The notes below the pieces were generated by a model that worked only from the letters and a program-made list of their open reading frames with translations, searched no databases and was not told the DNA's origin. A stretch of DNA of 64,000 bases from Amphirosellinia nigrospora. Taxonomy: Eukaryota; Ascomycota; Sordariomycetes; Xylariales; Xylariaceae. This document shows, piece after piece, positions 47,193 to 60,430 of the stretch. Where the stretch lies: NCBI GenBank assembly GCA_004123355.1, contig SCHM01000001.1:5696001-5760000 (forward strand), given 5' to 3'. Position numbers and translations under genes: made by a program. How positions within the stretch are numbered: position 1 is the stretch's first letter; each line of letters begins with the position of its first letter.

Positions 47193-49369
47193 GGTTTGCC
47201 TTGAAATGGTCTCAAGTCAATTACTCAGTAGAATAATGAGATGGGCCCTCGTTATTGCGAGTGCTCTTCCGTGATGATTTCAGCCGCCAGCTGATCTGAC
47301 TTGGCACTGTGAAGAGCGCTAAGAAAGCATTAGTTGGGGGCCCTGTACAGTAACGTGGCGAGCTACCTACAGTATAACTCACTGTGCCTCGTACCAACAC
47401 CAGGGAGGTATCGGTGCAGGAGTGCTCTGCCACTTGTCGACGACTGCCAGGATACCAGGTCTCCCTTTACTGTATTTCCCACCTTGCTGGCTGACGGCTG
47501 GCAAAAGTAATAGTTGGTCGACCAAGAAGCAGAGAAAACGAGCAAGCGAGCGACCTAAAAACGAACGACGTTGTGCCCTTGGCTCATACGATTCCCGGCG
47601 GGCAGTATCGCGGATACTGCGTATTTTATTCTTGCCTCGCTGACTCGGGCTTTACAAGTGCACGCTGAGAACTTGGCCTAAGCAAGCAGGCGGGAAAGTC
47701 GGTTGAGATAAGTTGGTGGAAGTTGGTAGAGGTAGGCGACGGGCAAGGTAGATCGGAGAGAGGAAGTCAGTCGGTAGGTTGGTAGGTTGGTAGGTAGGTA
47801 GAGCCTCGTACGGTCGAATCGTGTGTTGCAAGTTGTACCCCTCAGGCCTTATAAGTACTCACATGGAAATCATGATGACTAAATACCCTTCATTGTTGCG
47901 TACTACCTACGTACCGCCCATTCACCACCGTTCGAGCTTACCTTATAACAAACAATACATTACCGGGTCATAGATAGGTATTCGATGTGGAAATAGTGTT
48001 TGAAGCTATTCAGGTAAATGGGTAAATGGGGATACCTACATGGTGGGGTGGCTTCCTTCCTAGCCTACCTAGCCTACCTATCATACTTCAGTAGGTACCT
48101 AACATATAAGTACAATGTAAGTCTGCATTTCCATTCTTTCCTTTCTTTCCTTCCTTTCATTTGTTCTTTCTTTCTCTTAGGCCCTGTCGAGGTATTCCAA
48201 TCATACCTTATTTACTGATAGGTGAAATTTGCCCCAACCCATCATATTGGGCAACGTACAACATCGAGTGATCTATCACATTTTAGTCCGGCCATACCAA
48301 GATTCTGTAGTACATCCCCCAAAACCCCAACCCCAAAAATACCTCGCGCCACGAAGCATTTCTTCGGCTCTTACGGACCGTACAGTTTTCTTGTCCGACA
48401 ATAGCCAAGTGCAAAATTCATCACATTGCTACCTCTTGTCTGTTTTATGGCAGATACTAGATACGAAGAAGGTACCCAAGTACCACTTAGACGGAACTAC
48501 GAACCTCCACTTCATACAACATGGCGCAAACATGGCGATTCCATCTCCACAGCCTGCTTGCAAGTCAGAGTAGACGTTCCTTTCTATTCACCACAAGCAC
48601 AGTCAAAACATAAATCAATCTTATTACAATTCTATTCACAGTTATACAATTTGCGTGATACGGCTCGCAGGCTCGGGTATAATAAATATATCGGTTATAC
48701 AATTAGCTATAGTGGATCATGTTATATATAATTTATATTGTTTGTCAAACCTATTGTTAGGTCGTAGGTATGTTACGTATATCATTATAACAAAGTTAAG
48801 TAGAATTTTGAGTCATAAATACAGCATTCTCAACCTCATGATTAGCAACCCCCCTGCACTCCCTGCTTCCCAGTATCTATTAGCACGACATCAGACCCTA
48901 TGGTTTGGTTGGGGGGGGGGAGGGGGGGGGGGGTTTAATTATTCTCGCCGTGAACAAGTCATTTCATGCCTGTTTGGGAGCTACACCTACCTACTAGTTT
49001 GCCCTCCATAGTTTATCGTCCGCTACTTTACTAACTAAGCATCCAATGCTACATTTTCGTGAACAATTGAACTAGCCTGCCTAACTAACCTTGCGACAAG
49101 GAGATCATGGATGCGGATTAGTTACATCTTTCGCACTCCCCAAACCTCAAAATGACTACTCATCTGCTCTTTCCTGGGATGTTCATACGAGATGCAGGGG
49201 AACCCAGCCAGGGGAATGAGACTCCAAGAGCAGGCGACAGCTATCGCCCGCCAGATATGAAAGTCTAACATTTCTTTGAACTTTTTGTACTGTGGAGAAC
49301 AAAGAATTGCGGATTCTACCTCTATTAAACCGAAAACGTTGAGACAGTCCACGAACAAATAGCGCTTTA
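47193..49369. other. Gene-poor stretch rich in low-complexity tracts
   Basis: 2.2 kb without a supported gene. It includes GGTTGGTAGGTTGGTAGGTA near 47776, a TTTCCTTTCTTTCCTTCCTT tract near 48140, frequent TACCTACCTA words and a poly-G run. AT content rises towards 48600-49050. Confidence 0.5.
48911..48933 (+). repeat. Poly-G tract
   Basis: Ten G, one A, then twelve G in a row, on an otherwise AT-rich background. It could fold as a G-quadruplex. Its length as given is unreliable if homopolymers are miscalled in this assembly. Confidence 0.85.
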
Positions 49370-51016
49370 TTGAAAACTAAAATCGTACAAACGGCCAGTT
49401 TCCGTAGTTTAGTATCGCGTTCTCCGGCTTATTGGGCCCCAACTAGACTATTCCTGGGCCATAGGGTAACCCCCCTAGAATCTAGCGTATATGTCGCAGT
49501 GTGTCGGATTCATCTGAGGACGCCGACACCCGTTGCGTACCAGATAGAGGAGAGTTTCTCGTCCTCACAACTATGGGAGTTCGAACAGGTGCTTGGAAAT
49601 GGGTCTTTCGGAGTAACGATGTTACTGCGGGAAAGGAATCATCCACTGTCGGTTGATGGAAGAAGGGTAGTGCTTAAGAAACCAATCTCGGACACATGGG
49701 TGTTGAAGATTTGTTAGTAGAAATGAAGATTTTGAAAGTAATGTTCTTTTATTAATTACCCCCTACGTATCTGCATGAGTATGAGAACATTCTCTGATTG
49801 AGTTCCGAGCGGCAGCGGCTGCGCGGGAGTTTTCACATCGTGCAGCTCCTCGCATCTTGCGAGGACCTTGCTGCTGCCAATTTAACAACATCCGGGCTCG
49901 GGTCCTTGGAACTCCACTCAATGCGATCTTTGGGACCTTAAGAAGGTCAGGTCGGAAGGGCCCGGCATTGTTGTTAGAGTACCTGGAGAACGGGGATATA
50001 ACAAAGTTCGAGCGTAGGGCTTATGTATATAGGGCTATTCACGGCAGGATACTCACATTGCCTAACCGGCTGGTTTGGAGCTTTTACTTCTGCTGTAATA
50101 TATTTATCCCCCCCTTTTCTCAAGTTGTCTATCAAATGGCTATAAAAAGAGTTTGCTGACTAAAAAAACTAGTGGTGCGAGCTTGTGTTGGGATGGCTTA
50201 CCCTCCGGAATTACCTGTGGGTTCGCCTGTGATGCTGGAGACGATCCAGCCGGACAGACAGCCTAATGGGCTATACCATTGGGATATCGCAGCTCGAAAT
50301 ATTATGATAGGAAGTAGGGATCCGGGAGAACCTCCTGAACGTCAGATGCCTTTACGCTCCGCTTTATATATAGTAGTTGCTAATTATTATCGCTAACAGA
50401 CCGTCTGGTGCCACTAAAATTAATCGACTTTGGCCTTATACGGGAGGACCAAACACAGGCTTTAACAATAATTAAATCAAACATTTATGACGTTTCTCAA
50501 GTAAGTACATATAGTGGTTAAAGGTTATATCGATCAATTAACAATTCACAGGAAATAATAAATTTAATATCTATCAACAACCCATTAGATCGAAGAATAA
50601 ATCATATAGTATTTAACGGAATTACAACGGCAGCAAGCGCAATTTTACCTCAAAATAACATTGATCCGTTCCCAAATCTTGACCCCGACTTGAGAGCCCT
50701 GATTGCCCATGCCAGTGCGTAATTCTCTCTGCCATTCTTTTTGTTTTGGCAACTTTTAGAACACCAAATTTTCTTCATGGAGTAAAAGAGTGTCTAGAAG
50801 CTTCCGAGAATTATATAAATCAAGTCTAAATAGCAATAACTGACACCGAGTATTCTAGTGGCTGTTCGATCCGCGGACCGACCCTCATTAGAAGAGATGT
50901 TTCGACGAACAAAACAAGGCATGGAGAAACCCGCGTCTTCGTACCCAGGTCGAGAACAGGAAGAGTCCGATGGCTCGATTGAGGAGATATTACAAGCTCT
51001 AATTTTTAATGCGTAG
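49370..51016 (+). CDS. Protein kinase-like protein with HWD catalytic loop
   Basis: Kinase subdomains appear in order over several frames and introns. The Gly loop is LGNGSFGVTMLLRE, the VAIK-like strand RRVVLKK, and the alpha-C Glu lies in VEDLLVEMKILK after one base shift near 49690. HIVQLLAS and PALLLEYLENGDITKFE (hinge) follow. The catalytic loop is YHWDIAARNIMIG, with Trp where most kinases have Arg. The metal-binding motif is KLIDFGLIRED. C-terminal helices include RPSLEEMFRRTKQGM, ending ILQALIFNA at 51016. Introns near 49740-49790, 50100-50170, 50500-50551 and 50720-50860 are AT-rich. The start is unclear: the frame is open from 49370 without an ATG. The Lys, Glu, Asp, Asn and DFG residues needed for catalysis are visible. 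Substrate and pathway are unknown. Confidence 0.7.
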
Positions 51017-53679
51017 AAGCTATTAAGAGGCGTTTTAAAATAGTTTATATTCGAAGGACAATTTATGTACATTTTAGTGCCTGTACATATTGAAGCTATT
51101 GGCTTAACAAATAATTCAAAATACCAATGGCAGCAAAAGAAGAGAGGCTGCAAGGGTATAGGCTGAGCAGTTGTAGTGTTGGACACAGGTATCGCCTTCG
51201 GCGTCTGTTCGCATACGCAGTCAAAATTTGTCCCTTGGTTGCACCATTATCGTACGGTTCAAGCTCGTCGCAGAACAATTACTTCCCTGGGGTGTCATTG
51301 CAGCCCAACGGCGACTACGAGGGGTCTAAATATATATCTGGGCATTTTCAGGTAATCACATTTTGATCTCCTGCGCGCTCAATAGCACTACTAGGTATTG
51401 TTGGATTAGAACTCCGTGCCTAGCTTTACCTCATTGTCTCTATTTGCCTACCATCCGTGCTTGGGATGTAATCTACTAGGGCACATGTCATAGCAAGTAG
51501 GTTCGTAGATGCAGTCCCCTGATGTCTTCATACGCGTAGTTGTGAGATGGCGGCATACTGAATTGGCCCAGGATGACTGGGTCTTTAAGATTGGAGAAAT
51601 CCTGGCGATTGTTCATCCACAACAGGGCTTAGTCATGTAGATATTTGGGGAATCTGTTGATCGAATAGAACGCAGTTTATTAAAAGGACAAAAATCTAAA
51701 ACTGCAAAGTGTGTAGCCAAGTGTAAAAGGAGAATACAATAAGGAAATCTGGTGTTTTTACATGCCAGTACCCCTGTCAGTTACCCCTATTTCCTCCGGC
51801 CTACCTAATTTGCCCCTTTTCAACGCACGCACTACTTCATGGCGGTGGTTTCTTAGAATGCGACCTGGAGTAGAACGGCTGAATACATACTAAGTGTAGA
51901 TGTCCTAGACTATGACGGACAGTCAGGGTGAGAATTTGTTCTACGCTCTCTAAGTGCGACTACGCCTACGAGGTTTAACTATCTAGCATGCCACCTGGGA
52001 GCCCATTTAGAATATCCCTTGTATACCTGAGTATGTTTGATCAGCTGGAACGAAATGTGCTTAAATGCTAGGACAATTGAGTTCTAGTTCCATTGATCCA
52101 CGGATGCTTACGTGCCGATTTAGGTAGATCGGGTAAATATGTAGATAGGGGTTGATACAAGGGCATTGGCAACTCTGCCGCGATGCGACTTTACGTGATT
52201 AAAAGATGCGAATGCATTATAATGTTAGGCCGCGGCGTACGGCAGAGCAGCTAGGCCGCACGGCTAGTTGCATCTGCAACCAGCCTCCGAGTAATGATAG
52301 CCGTAGATAGACTCTGCAGAACGACATGGGTTCACTTAGGGGAACCTGAAAGCCACGAAAAACAACATATTCAAATTGCAGTAGACTCCCCTCTCCAGTC
52401 GAAAACTCAGGCGCTGGATTGGCTGTAAAGTACTCCAAGGGGTAAATCGTGACTCGCCAACAAGAGGAGCAAGTGTAGAATAAGAACAGATGATATGATT
52501 TGACATTAATATTTAGATAACATACGATTCTCGAGAAGTAAGATAGCATGCATAACTTTGGAAAAGTCGTAGTGTAACACAGATGGGGGATGCAAAGTAC
52601 CCAACACGTGAGTGCTGCAGTGTAAGAACGTTCATCGACAGCGGGGAACGTGATTGACAGAGGCCACCGATTCATGCAACACATGCAACACCACTCTCTT
52701 ACCGGGGTCTCGCAAGATCCAATCCCCATAGATCGAGTCCACGACGCCCTCAGATCTGGAACGCCCCCAGATCTCGGGAAGATCGTGATACGAAATTTCC
52801 CCCAGATCCATGATCGCGCCCACAGATCTGTTTGCTCGTCCAGGGTATGTCGAGATCCGACCACAAGGCGGACAGGGGTAGAACCTTCGAATACCTAGGA
52901 GTATGACGGTACGATCCATCCTGTGGCAGCAAACACCCCAAATAATTAAATGCAGCTAACCAAGCTGCAGTGGTATATGTATGTGTCCGTGAAGATGGGC
53001 GAAATAACGATCTGGGGCGATGAAGCGCATCCTTGTCCTGTTGGTACCGCGTATTATGCGATAAGACACCCGCCACTTCCTATGCTTGACAGAATACCCT
53101 GATAGGGCACGAACACCGAGTCTGTCGCATGAGATCATGGTATGATGACTTCATGATTGGGTCTTATCTTGTCTCATAACACGTGCATGTGCCTCTCAGC
53201 GAACTATGTGCGCCTGCGGTTGAAGAGGCGAATGTTCCCTCTTCGCTAAGAAGCGGATCGTAAGCCGACCAATAGGCATATTGGAGCTAAGACGAGCCCT
53301 ATTCTATCTTAGAGACGTTGCGATTTACCAAAGAGCTGAGTTGGTTTGACAATGGCTGTTGACTCCTAGAAAGGACTTTGACATTTATCTCATGATGGAT
53401 CTGCTCGAACTGCGTCGTTGAAAGTGAGTATTTGATCTCATCGAAGTCAAGAAAATATGCATTTATCTAGAGAATAAATATATATATATATATATGCCGC
53501 CCAAACTTGCGTCAAATAGTTTCGAGACAGATGTCCAATGATAAGCGTAAATGAAGGACATTATATTGTGGAAAGATGTGAATTTAGGTCAGTCGTGTGC
53601 CTCAGAGAGTCCAAAAACGATTTGGTACGGACTAGCGTCTTTGCCTTGTATTGCCGTCTTCGGATTCGCAGTAATTTTA
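51017..53679. other. 2.7-kb gene-poor region
   Basis: No frame shows a domain. The 215-codon minus-strand frame at 52217-52864 has a random-looking, Cys/Trp-rich composition and is treated as spurious. Contains four CAGATC words in 80 bp (52751-52830) and a TA run at about 53479-53494. Confidence 0.45.
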
Positions 53680-55280
53680 TTAGCCTGTTACTTGAACCAG
53701 CCTTGAGAAACGACAAACGAACACGAGGCTTACTAGGAAGCCTGTGACGCCCAATCCGATGCCTAAATACCAGGCGCCTCTATAACCCTTCAAAATTTGC
53801 TCTGGTGTTTGCCCACCTTCATTAACATGGAGGCCCACGGTCCCAGCTATGCCAAGTGAAAGAGCGCCACTGTAATTGACAACGGTAGTGACAAGACTGG
53901 CTGCAATGCCTTGATGCTCGCGTGCTACAAGATCCGAGAGCATGAGTGTGGCAGCAGGGAAGCTGAGATCCATGCCCCAAGTGATAATGATATTACAAAA
54001 GAACGTTTGCAACCAGTATGACTGGTCAATAGGGGCAGTAGCAATTAATGTGACGCCAATGGTAAATGCAAGAAGCGCGAGGGCCATCACAACGGCGGGA
54101 CCGACACGGTGAATGACGAACCCTGTGGTCAAGGCGGCTGCAATACCGGAGACGAAATCGGGCTGTGCCAAGCCGTGGCAAGAAGCGGCGAGGCGCCGCG
54201 CAGAACTTCGTAAAACTCCCAGATATAGAAAATATATATGCCAAAGCAGCCCCACCCGCAGCCAACTGCTGCCAATACAAAACCGACGCCGACGTTGAGG
54301 CCTCGAGGGGATGAGAGGCTTGCGAGCCCATTTCTCGACAACAACGAAAAGGGCGCAGAGAAGGATACCAGAAACCAGAAGCACCGACACATACGCGTTT
54401 TGCCAACGGCTAGCGATCCTTGTTCAGGGCAACGCTGATGAAAACCAGCCTGAGACGCCGGTGAGAGCTCCTAGGACATCAAGCTCGGCGCACAAGTTGA
54501 TTAATCCTCGGTGATGCTGGCTGTCATGAAGATTGCCATCACCATTTTCGGTGATTGTCGAAGAATCAGGAATCACAAACAGGCCAGCAAAAGCTACCCT
54601 ACCTACCAACACGATAGCGAAAACCCAAAACGCATACGGCCACCAGGCTAATGCGAAAAGGCTTGTAACGGCTGGGCTTATGATGGCGGACGCAGGGGCC
54701 ATTGCTCCAAAAATCGCGAACAGCATCGCCTTTCTTGGCCCCGGCACGTACGTCGCGCCTAGAAGGGCGACACCGTTAGGGATCATCAATGCGGGACCAA
54801 TACCCTGCAAAACCCGAGCAAGCAAGAAGACAGTATAACGGCCATGGCTGTACGTTGAAGTTCGTATAGGTACAAAAATAGAAAAGCCCGCAAGGAGCGA
54901 GAAAAACGCGAACCAAAGGTTGCCAATGAGGAAAAGTCGTTTGTAACCGTAGATGTCGCCCAGCCTCCCAGCGAGAAGGATGAAGGTTCCTACAGTGAGG
55001 CCGTATCCAGCCATTAACCAGACAAGCTGTGCAGGTTGCGTGACGCCAAGGTCGGCTGCGATAACTTGAAGTATGCAGAGTGTTTGATGGAAACCCGAGT
55101 CTAGGAGCGGTTGTTAGATTCATTTCGGCTTAGGGTCCGACGGGTGCAGCGTGGATTAGGACGAATCACTTGCACGAAGGGAGTTGAGCTTGGAGTTGAA
55201 CTAGCAAAAGAATACTCACGGGGAGTGAAAGTTAGCTGTCGAGACCACCACAAAAAGGCTAGCTCATGGGTGATACTCAT
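53680..55280 (-). CDS. MFS transporter, DHA2-like drug:H+ antiporter family
   Basis: From ATG 55280 the first exon reads MSITHELAF and helix 1 (VVVSTAQL after one base shift). After an intron at about 55100-55230 come ILQVIAADLGVTQPAQLVWL and the intact core MAGYGLTVGTFILLAGRLGD. That core contains MFS motif A, GRLGDIYGYKR, then FLLARVLQGIGPALMIP and later helices (AWWPYAFWVFAIVLVGRV). After a frame change near 54430 come VSVLLVSGILLCALFVVVEK and KPLIPS. Another break near 54180 precedes GIAAALTTGFVIHRVGPAVV, NIIITWGMDLSFPAATLML and the final GAWYLGIGLGVTGFLVSLVF. Length of about 500 aa fits 14-TM DHA2 exporters of drugs or secondary metabolites at the plasma membrane. It is 40 kb from the PKS, so a link to it is unlikely. 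A preceding exon may exist. Confidence 0.85.
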
Positions 55281-56966
55281 CGGCTTTCCGAGGAAGAAAT
55301 ATGCGCGCTGATCCTGTTCGCTTCTCTTTTCAATATCACTGGCACTACTGCCATAGCCTCGCCAGCATTAGAATCGCTTCGGTTTGACCTTGTGGATCTG
55401 GGAGTATCATCTCCGAGGTGGTTTGCTTGCGTTGTCGAGAGCTCCCAAGTCATTCTCGTAGTACCCTGTCTAGGGGTTCTAGAGCCTGGTAGCTCGCTAG
55501 TCTGTCCACATCGACGTACTTTGGAGGATGGTCGTGATACCATGTTGCCCAGCTTACCACTTGAGGGCTAAAGTGCGGCCGCTTGCAGGTGATGACTTTG
55601 ACTGTTTCCAAAACCACTCTTAGATTTCTATCGACGCATGAGAATAGAGCCGAGTCCAAGTACTTTGTCATACTAGACTTTCCATCAGAAAATATGGTTC
55701 TCGCCCCTCTTATGGGCAGTGTCAGACGTGACTTCACGGCCGTAGTCATATCTTACGCGGAAACTCTTAAAGAGTATCATTGACGGACATGCTACCCGGG
55801 GCTGTCTGTCCGTGCAACGTTGACTGCATGTCGACGACGATATAGTGTAACTGTTTCCACGTCTCTGCAATGGGCCACATGGAGTCAAGCCTCGAGAGTG
55901 TATCACCACTGGTCCGTCCCATACATAGACTGAATAGACCATGGCATTGGCTATCTCTACGCGGAGTTGGTCATTACCGAGAGGGAAAACAAGCATGGGT
56001 TCCCTAGCTGCACTCGTTTGACTCTCCGTAAGAGGGGAGCCATCTGCAAAATTGATGATGTGAATTACCGATAGCTGAAAGTGGTTTCGGAAACAGTTTG
56101 ATCTATCGTTCCGGCCCAGCACCATGGCGTCAGCAATGTTGCGCATCTCTACAGTAATGTTTAAGACTGATGATTATGATCAAAACGATCGTCATATGGC
56201 GACCTGTGATCAATACTGGCAATCGATTCGGACTTGCGCTTAGCATCGAATTAAACTCGGTTCAGCATGTCTACAACATCGTGTTCACCAAGCTGACATT
56301 CAAATGTGGCATACTACCAGGCGGTTTCTCTGACTAACAGCCCTTGTCATTGTTCTAAGGGCTGTCTTGAACGAACACCCAGGAGTAACGCTCACGCCGA
56401 ATGTCAACACCTACCTACCTGACGGTGCCAGGGAAGTAAACGAGATCATTTTCGCCTGTTTCTGGACACCGTGTAAAACATCTGTCCAGGGGTTTGTAGC
56501 TTATCTCGACTGAAGTGCTGTTGGCCATATACCAGTGCATATCATGGGACACACGTGATAGTTCCGTTTCACCCGACCCAAGACATTGCTGGCCGGCGAA
56601 TCTATTCGTGAGATGAGTTACTGCTGCACGCCCTTGTGGCGAGGGAGGGACCAGGCTGGGATCTTCTTGGTCACATCTATTTGATGATGAACGAGCAGTA
56701 TGTTGTAAGTCTGTGTATGTGTGGGCGAGAATGTACTTGCCTTTAAAGATTTAGCTTCTATTGGATGGGATGAGGGGCTGGCCAGCTGGCAGCCAATGCC
56801 AATCGTCGGACAGCTGGGGGGGCTATGACGCGAATGGCCCGCCTGGGTCTTCTAGTGTAGATAGGTCGTCGCAAATTATTTTATCTCCAAGCGGCGCCGG
56901 TGTTCCTTATGACCATCGTGCACGAGCACTCTCGACACTTTTCTTCCGGCTCCCACCCGACTCGCC
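55281..56966. other. Intergenic region with divergent promoters
   Basis: 1.7 kb between the starts of the MFS transporter (-) and Mip1 (+). Its first 120 bp may carry a further 5' exon of the transporter, because a frame reading EKRSEQDQRAYFFLGKP runs into its ATG. Nothing else supported. Confidence 0.4.
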
Positions 56967-59900
56967 ATGTCCCTAGAATGGGCGGTAGCAATGCTACACT
57001 ATGCTAGCAGCCATATGAGAGGCGCATCGACCCCGAGCTTCGTGCGCCTCGCAAGGCACCAGGCGCACTGTCAACCACCGCGCCGGTCATGGCTGTCGCA
57101 TGCACGATGGCAGACGACTGCGGCCGTTGCTTCAGCCGCGCGCCGGGCGATGATTTACCTCGTGTGGGCTCCAGGAGTCTAGCCAGTTAGTCCCGAAACA
57201 AGTCTTGTGCTACGTTGATCGCCATCTAAAACGTCCCAGTTCCATCTGAAGCTCGGTTCAACGAGATAGGAGTACAACAGCTCAGCTCATACGTACACAA
57301 GCAAGTCTTCCTGAACGAAAGCGTTCCGCCGCCCAAAGAACTCGTAAGCCTCTCGAAAGACCACTTGCGCCGCCACAATTTCTCGGCAAGAACACCGACA
57401 ACACCACGCCCATTGCTTTCGATATCCCCAAATCCAGGGGCGTACCCTAGACGAACATTTCCACAAACTTGGAGTCGATTGTGCGAGCCTTTCTTGAGCT
57501 ATGCCAAGCAGTTTGCCCTAGAGAATGCGCCCCTCGTCCGAAAAAATGGATACGGCGGAGTGGTTGGACTAAGTATCCAACAGATGGGTCGAAGCCAACG
57601 CCCATAGAAGCCCCCGAGAACATGCTTTGCTTTGACGTCGAGGTTATGTGGAAAGAAAGCTCGTTTGCTGTTATGCCTGTGCCATGAGTCCGACTGCGTG
57701 GTATGCTTGGCTTTCGCCTTGGCTCCTAGGGGAATCCGATTGTGACAAACACTTGATTCCCCTGGGTAATCCTAGTCACATAGGGTCGTTGTCGGCCACA
57801 ATATTGGATACGACCGCGCTCGCATTCTAGAGGAATACGACCTGAAGCAGACTAGGAACTCTTTCTTAGATACTATGTCTTTACATGTCGCTGTTAACGG
57901 AATGTGTTCTCAGCAACGACCAACGTGGATGAACACAAAAAAGCGAGAATTACGGGATAAAATCGCTAGAGAAACTCAAGATTTGGACCTAGCCAATCTC
58001 CTGGCGAGCAATAGTTTACGCGACGATGAAGAGGAACTTTGGGTCGAGCGAAGTTCAATCAACGCGCTTAGGGACGTCGCCAAGTTTCATCTCAATACCA
58101 CCATTGACAAGGAAGCGAAATGACTTTGGCGAGTTGGATCGCGACGGCATTGTCAAAAAGCTCGACCAACCTAGATTATTTTGCTGCCGATGTAGCTGTC
58201 ACCCACAGAGTATACAAGATTGTTTCCCGAATTTTCTGGCGGTCTGCCCGCACCCCGTTAGCTTTGCCGCACTACGGCATCTGTCTTCTGTGATCCTGCC
58301 AGTTGATAAGTCTTGGGACGCGTATATCGCTAATGCTGAAGCGACATATCATAAGTTGTCCGATGCCATCCAGGAGCGGTTGGTCGCCTCACGGGAAAGG
58401 CGTTGGAGATCAAGATGATGAACGTAAGTGGAGCATGGACCCTGGCTGAAGCAACTGGACTGGTCCGGCCAGGAGATCAAGATGGTCAAAGGAAGAAAAA
58501 GACGACCCACCCCCCCGCAGCTCGACAGAAGAAGCCAGGCATGCCGCAATGTACAAAGGGTTATTCCAAAAGAGTGACGGGCCCATGAATCTCACAGTCA
58601 GGTCCCGTATAGCCCCTATTCTGCTTCGGCTTGCTTGGGATGGCTATCCATGCATTGGTCTGATAAGTATGGCTGGACATTCAGAGTGCCATTAGAAGAT
58701 GCCTCCAAGTACAGCTCACTCAGCTTGTTCGGTGTGATTTCTCTGACGTGCCTAACGAGGCATCGAAGAACGATGGAACAGCACTGTACTTTAAGTGCCA
58801 CACAAAGATGGGCCAACAGCAAGATTGGCAACCAATGGCTAAGAGTTACCTCGCATATTTCGATAAAGGAACTCTCTCGTCCGAATACCCATATGCCAAG
58901 GAAGCACTTGATATGAACGCATCGTCTCCTACTGATTAGTGCTCGGGATCGAATCATGTCACAAATGGTTATCTAACATCAGAAGGCTCCGAACACTTCA
59001 CACACCAACATGGATATATCCTACCCCAAATCATCCCTATGGGAAACCATTACGCGAAGAGCTGTTGAAAATACATGGCTAACAGCGAGCAACGCAAAGA
59101 AGAATAGAGTTGGCTCAGAACTGAAAGCAATGGTCAAGGCACCTCCTGGATACTCATTCGTTGGCGCCGACGTTGATTCGGAAGAACTCTGGATTGCCAG
59201 TGTTATCGGTGATGCCACTTTCAAGCTTCATGGAGGCAACGCTATTGGTTTCATGACCCTGGAAGGCACCAAAGCTGCAGGGACCGACCTGCACTCCCGT
59301 ACTGCTTCTATCCTTGGCATCACGCGAAATGATGCCAAGGTATTCAACTATGGGCGAATCTACGGCGCTGGACTCAAATTTGCTGCCACTTTGTTAAGGC
59401 AATTTAATCCTAACTTATCAGAGCAAGAAACCCTCGATGTTGCCGGCAAGCTCTACGCCGACACGAAAGGCGCTAAAACTAATCGCAAATCATTGCATCA
59501 ACGACCTTTCTGGAGGGGGGGCACCGAGTCTTTCGTCTTCAACAAGCTGGAAGAATTTGCGGAGCAGGAGCGGCCACGGACACCTGTCCTTGGAGCCGGC
59601 ATTACCGAAGCACTGATGGGCAGGTTCATTAGTAAAGGTGCTTACCTCACCTCTCGTATCAATTGGGCCATTCAATCTTCCGGTGTTGATTATCTCCATC
59701 TTCTTATTGTCTCGATGGATTATCTCGCGAGGCGTTATAACATTGATGCTCGCCTCGCCATTTCTGTGCATGACGAGATTCGATACCTCGTCAAAAACGA
59801 AGATAAATACCGAGCCGCTATGGCACTTCAAGTCTCGAATCTTTGGACACGGGCAATGTTTGCTCAGCAGGTCGGAATTGACGAGCTTCCTCAAGCGTGC

Positions 59901-60430
59901 GCTTACTTCTCCGCCGTCGATATCGATCATGTCCTTCGTAAAGAAGTAGACATGGACTGCGTAACGCCCAGCCATTCTACTCCTATTCACGCAGGTGAAA
60001 GCATAGATATAACACAACTACTAGAGAAGGGAAACGATGCGTTCCTCGATCCAGCTATCGTTCCTGCAAACTACCCCCGAAGCTAAAAAACATTCCTTAC
60101 TCTGCAAGAGTCCCTGTCATGCAGTCTTTGGCCATGGACCAAACTCTGAAAGATCTCAGTTTCCTGAAGGCTCAGATTACGAATGACGATCGAGAACTCA
60201 GGGATATTCTTAAAGACCAGAAGAAATCGATTAGCGGTGAATCTTCGACGAGTACCTCATCAAGAAAACCGCGACAGAGAAAAATATTACCGTATAGCTC
60301 CCAAGCTCAACTAATACCGCACATGTACGAACCATTTGAAGCCAAGTTTCCTTCCAATTCCAACCTCAATGGAGGCGAGTGGTCTTTCGAAAAGATGCCG
60401 CCTCGGGCATGGAGAGGGCCGAGACTATGA
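56967..60430 (+). CDS. mip1: Mitochondrial DNA polymerase gamma (family A), Mip1
   Basis: The start region (ATG 56967 or 56991) encodes a basic, Ser/Ala/Arg-rich mitochondrial presequence. [18 protein letters not shown] and [19 protein letters not shown] follow. The 3'-5' exonuclease has motif I FDVEV near 57635, motif [14 protein letters not shown] near 57800 and motif [13 protein letters not shown] near 58185. Polymerase motif A is [15 protein letters not shown] near 59160, motif [17 protein letters not shown] near 59330, and motif C ISVHDEI near 59765. Mip1 replicates mitochondrial DNA. A 358-codon uninterrupted block (59010-60086) covers the palm and fingers. A TAA at 60084 would end the protein, but adding one A at CGAAG (60078) continues into [15 protein letters not shown] and the fungal C-terminal extension to 60430. 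Several further breaks lie in 57180-58960. Confidence 0.9.

Noticed and set aside
52217-52864. 215-codon minus-strand frame
   Set aside because: Composition is rich in Cys, Trp and Arg with no motif, and it overlaps other open frames; looks like chance.
53680-55280. MFS transporter as the exporter of the polyketide cluster
   Set aside because: It lies about 39 kb from the PKS with many conserved genes between, so physical clustering is absent.
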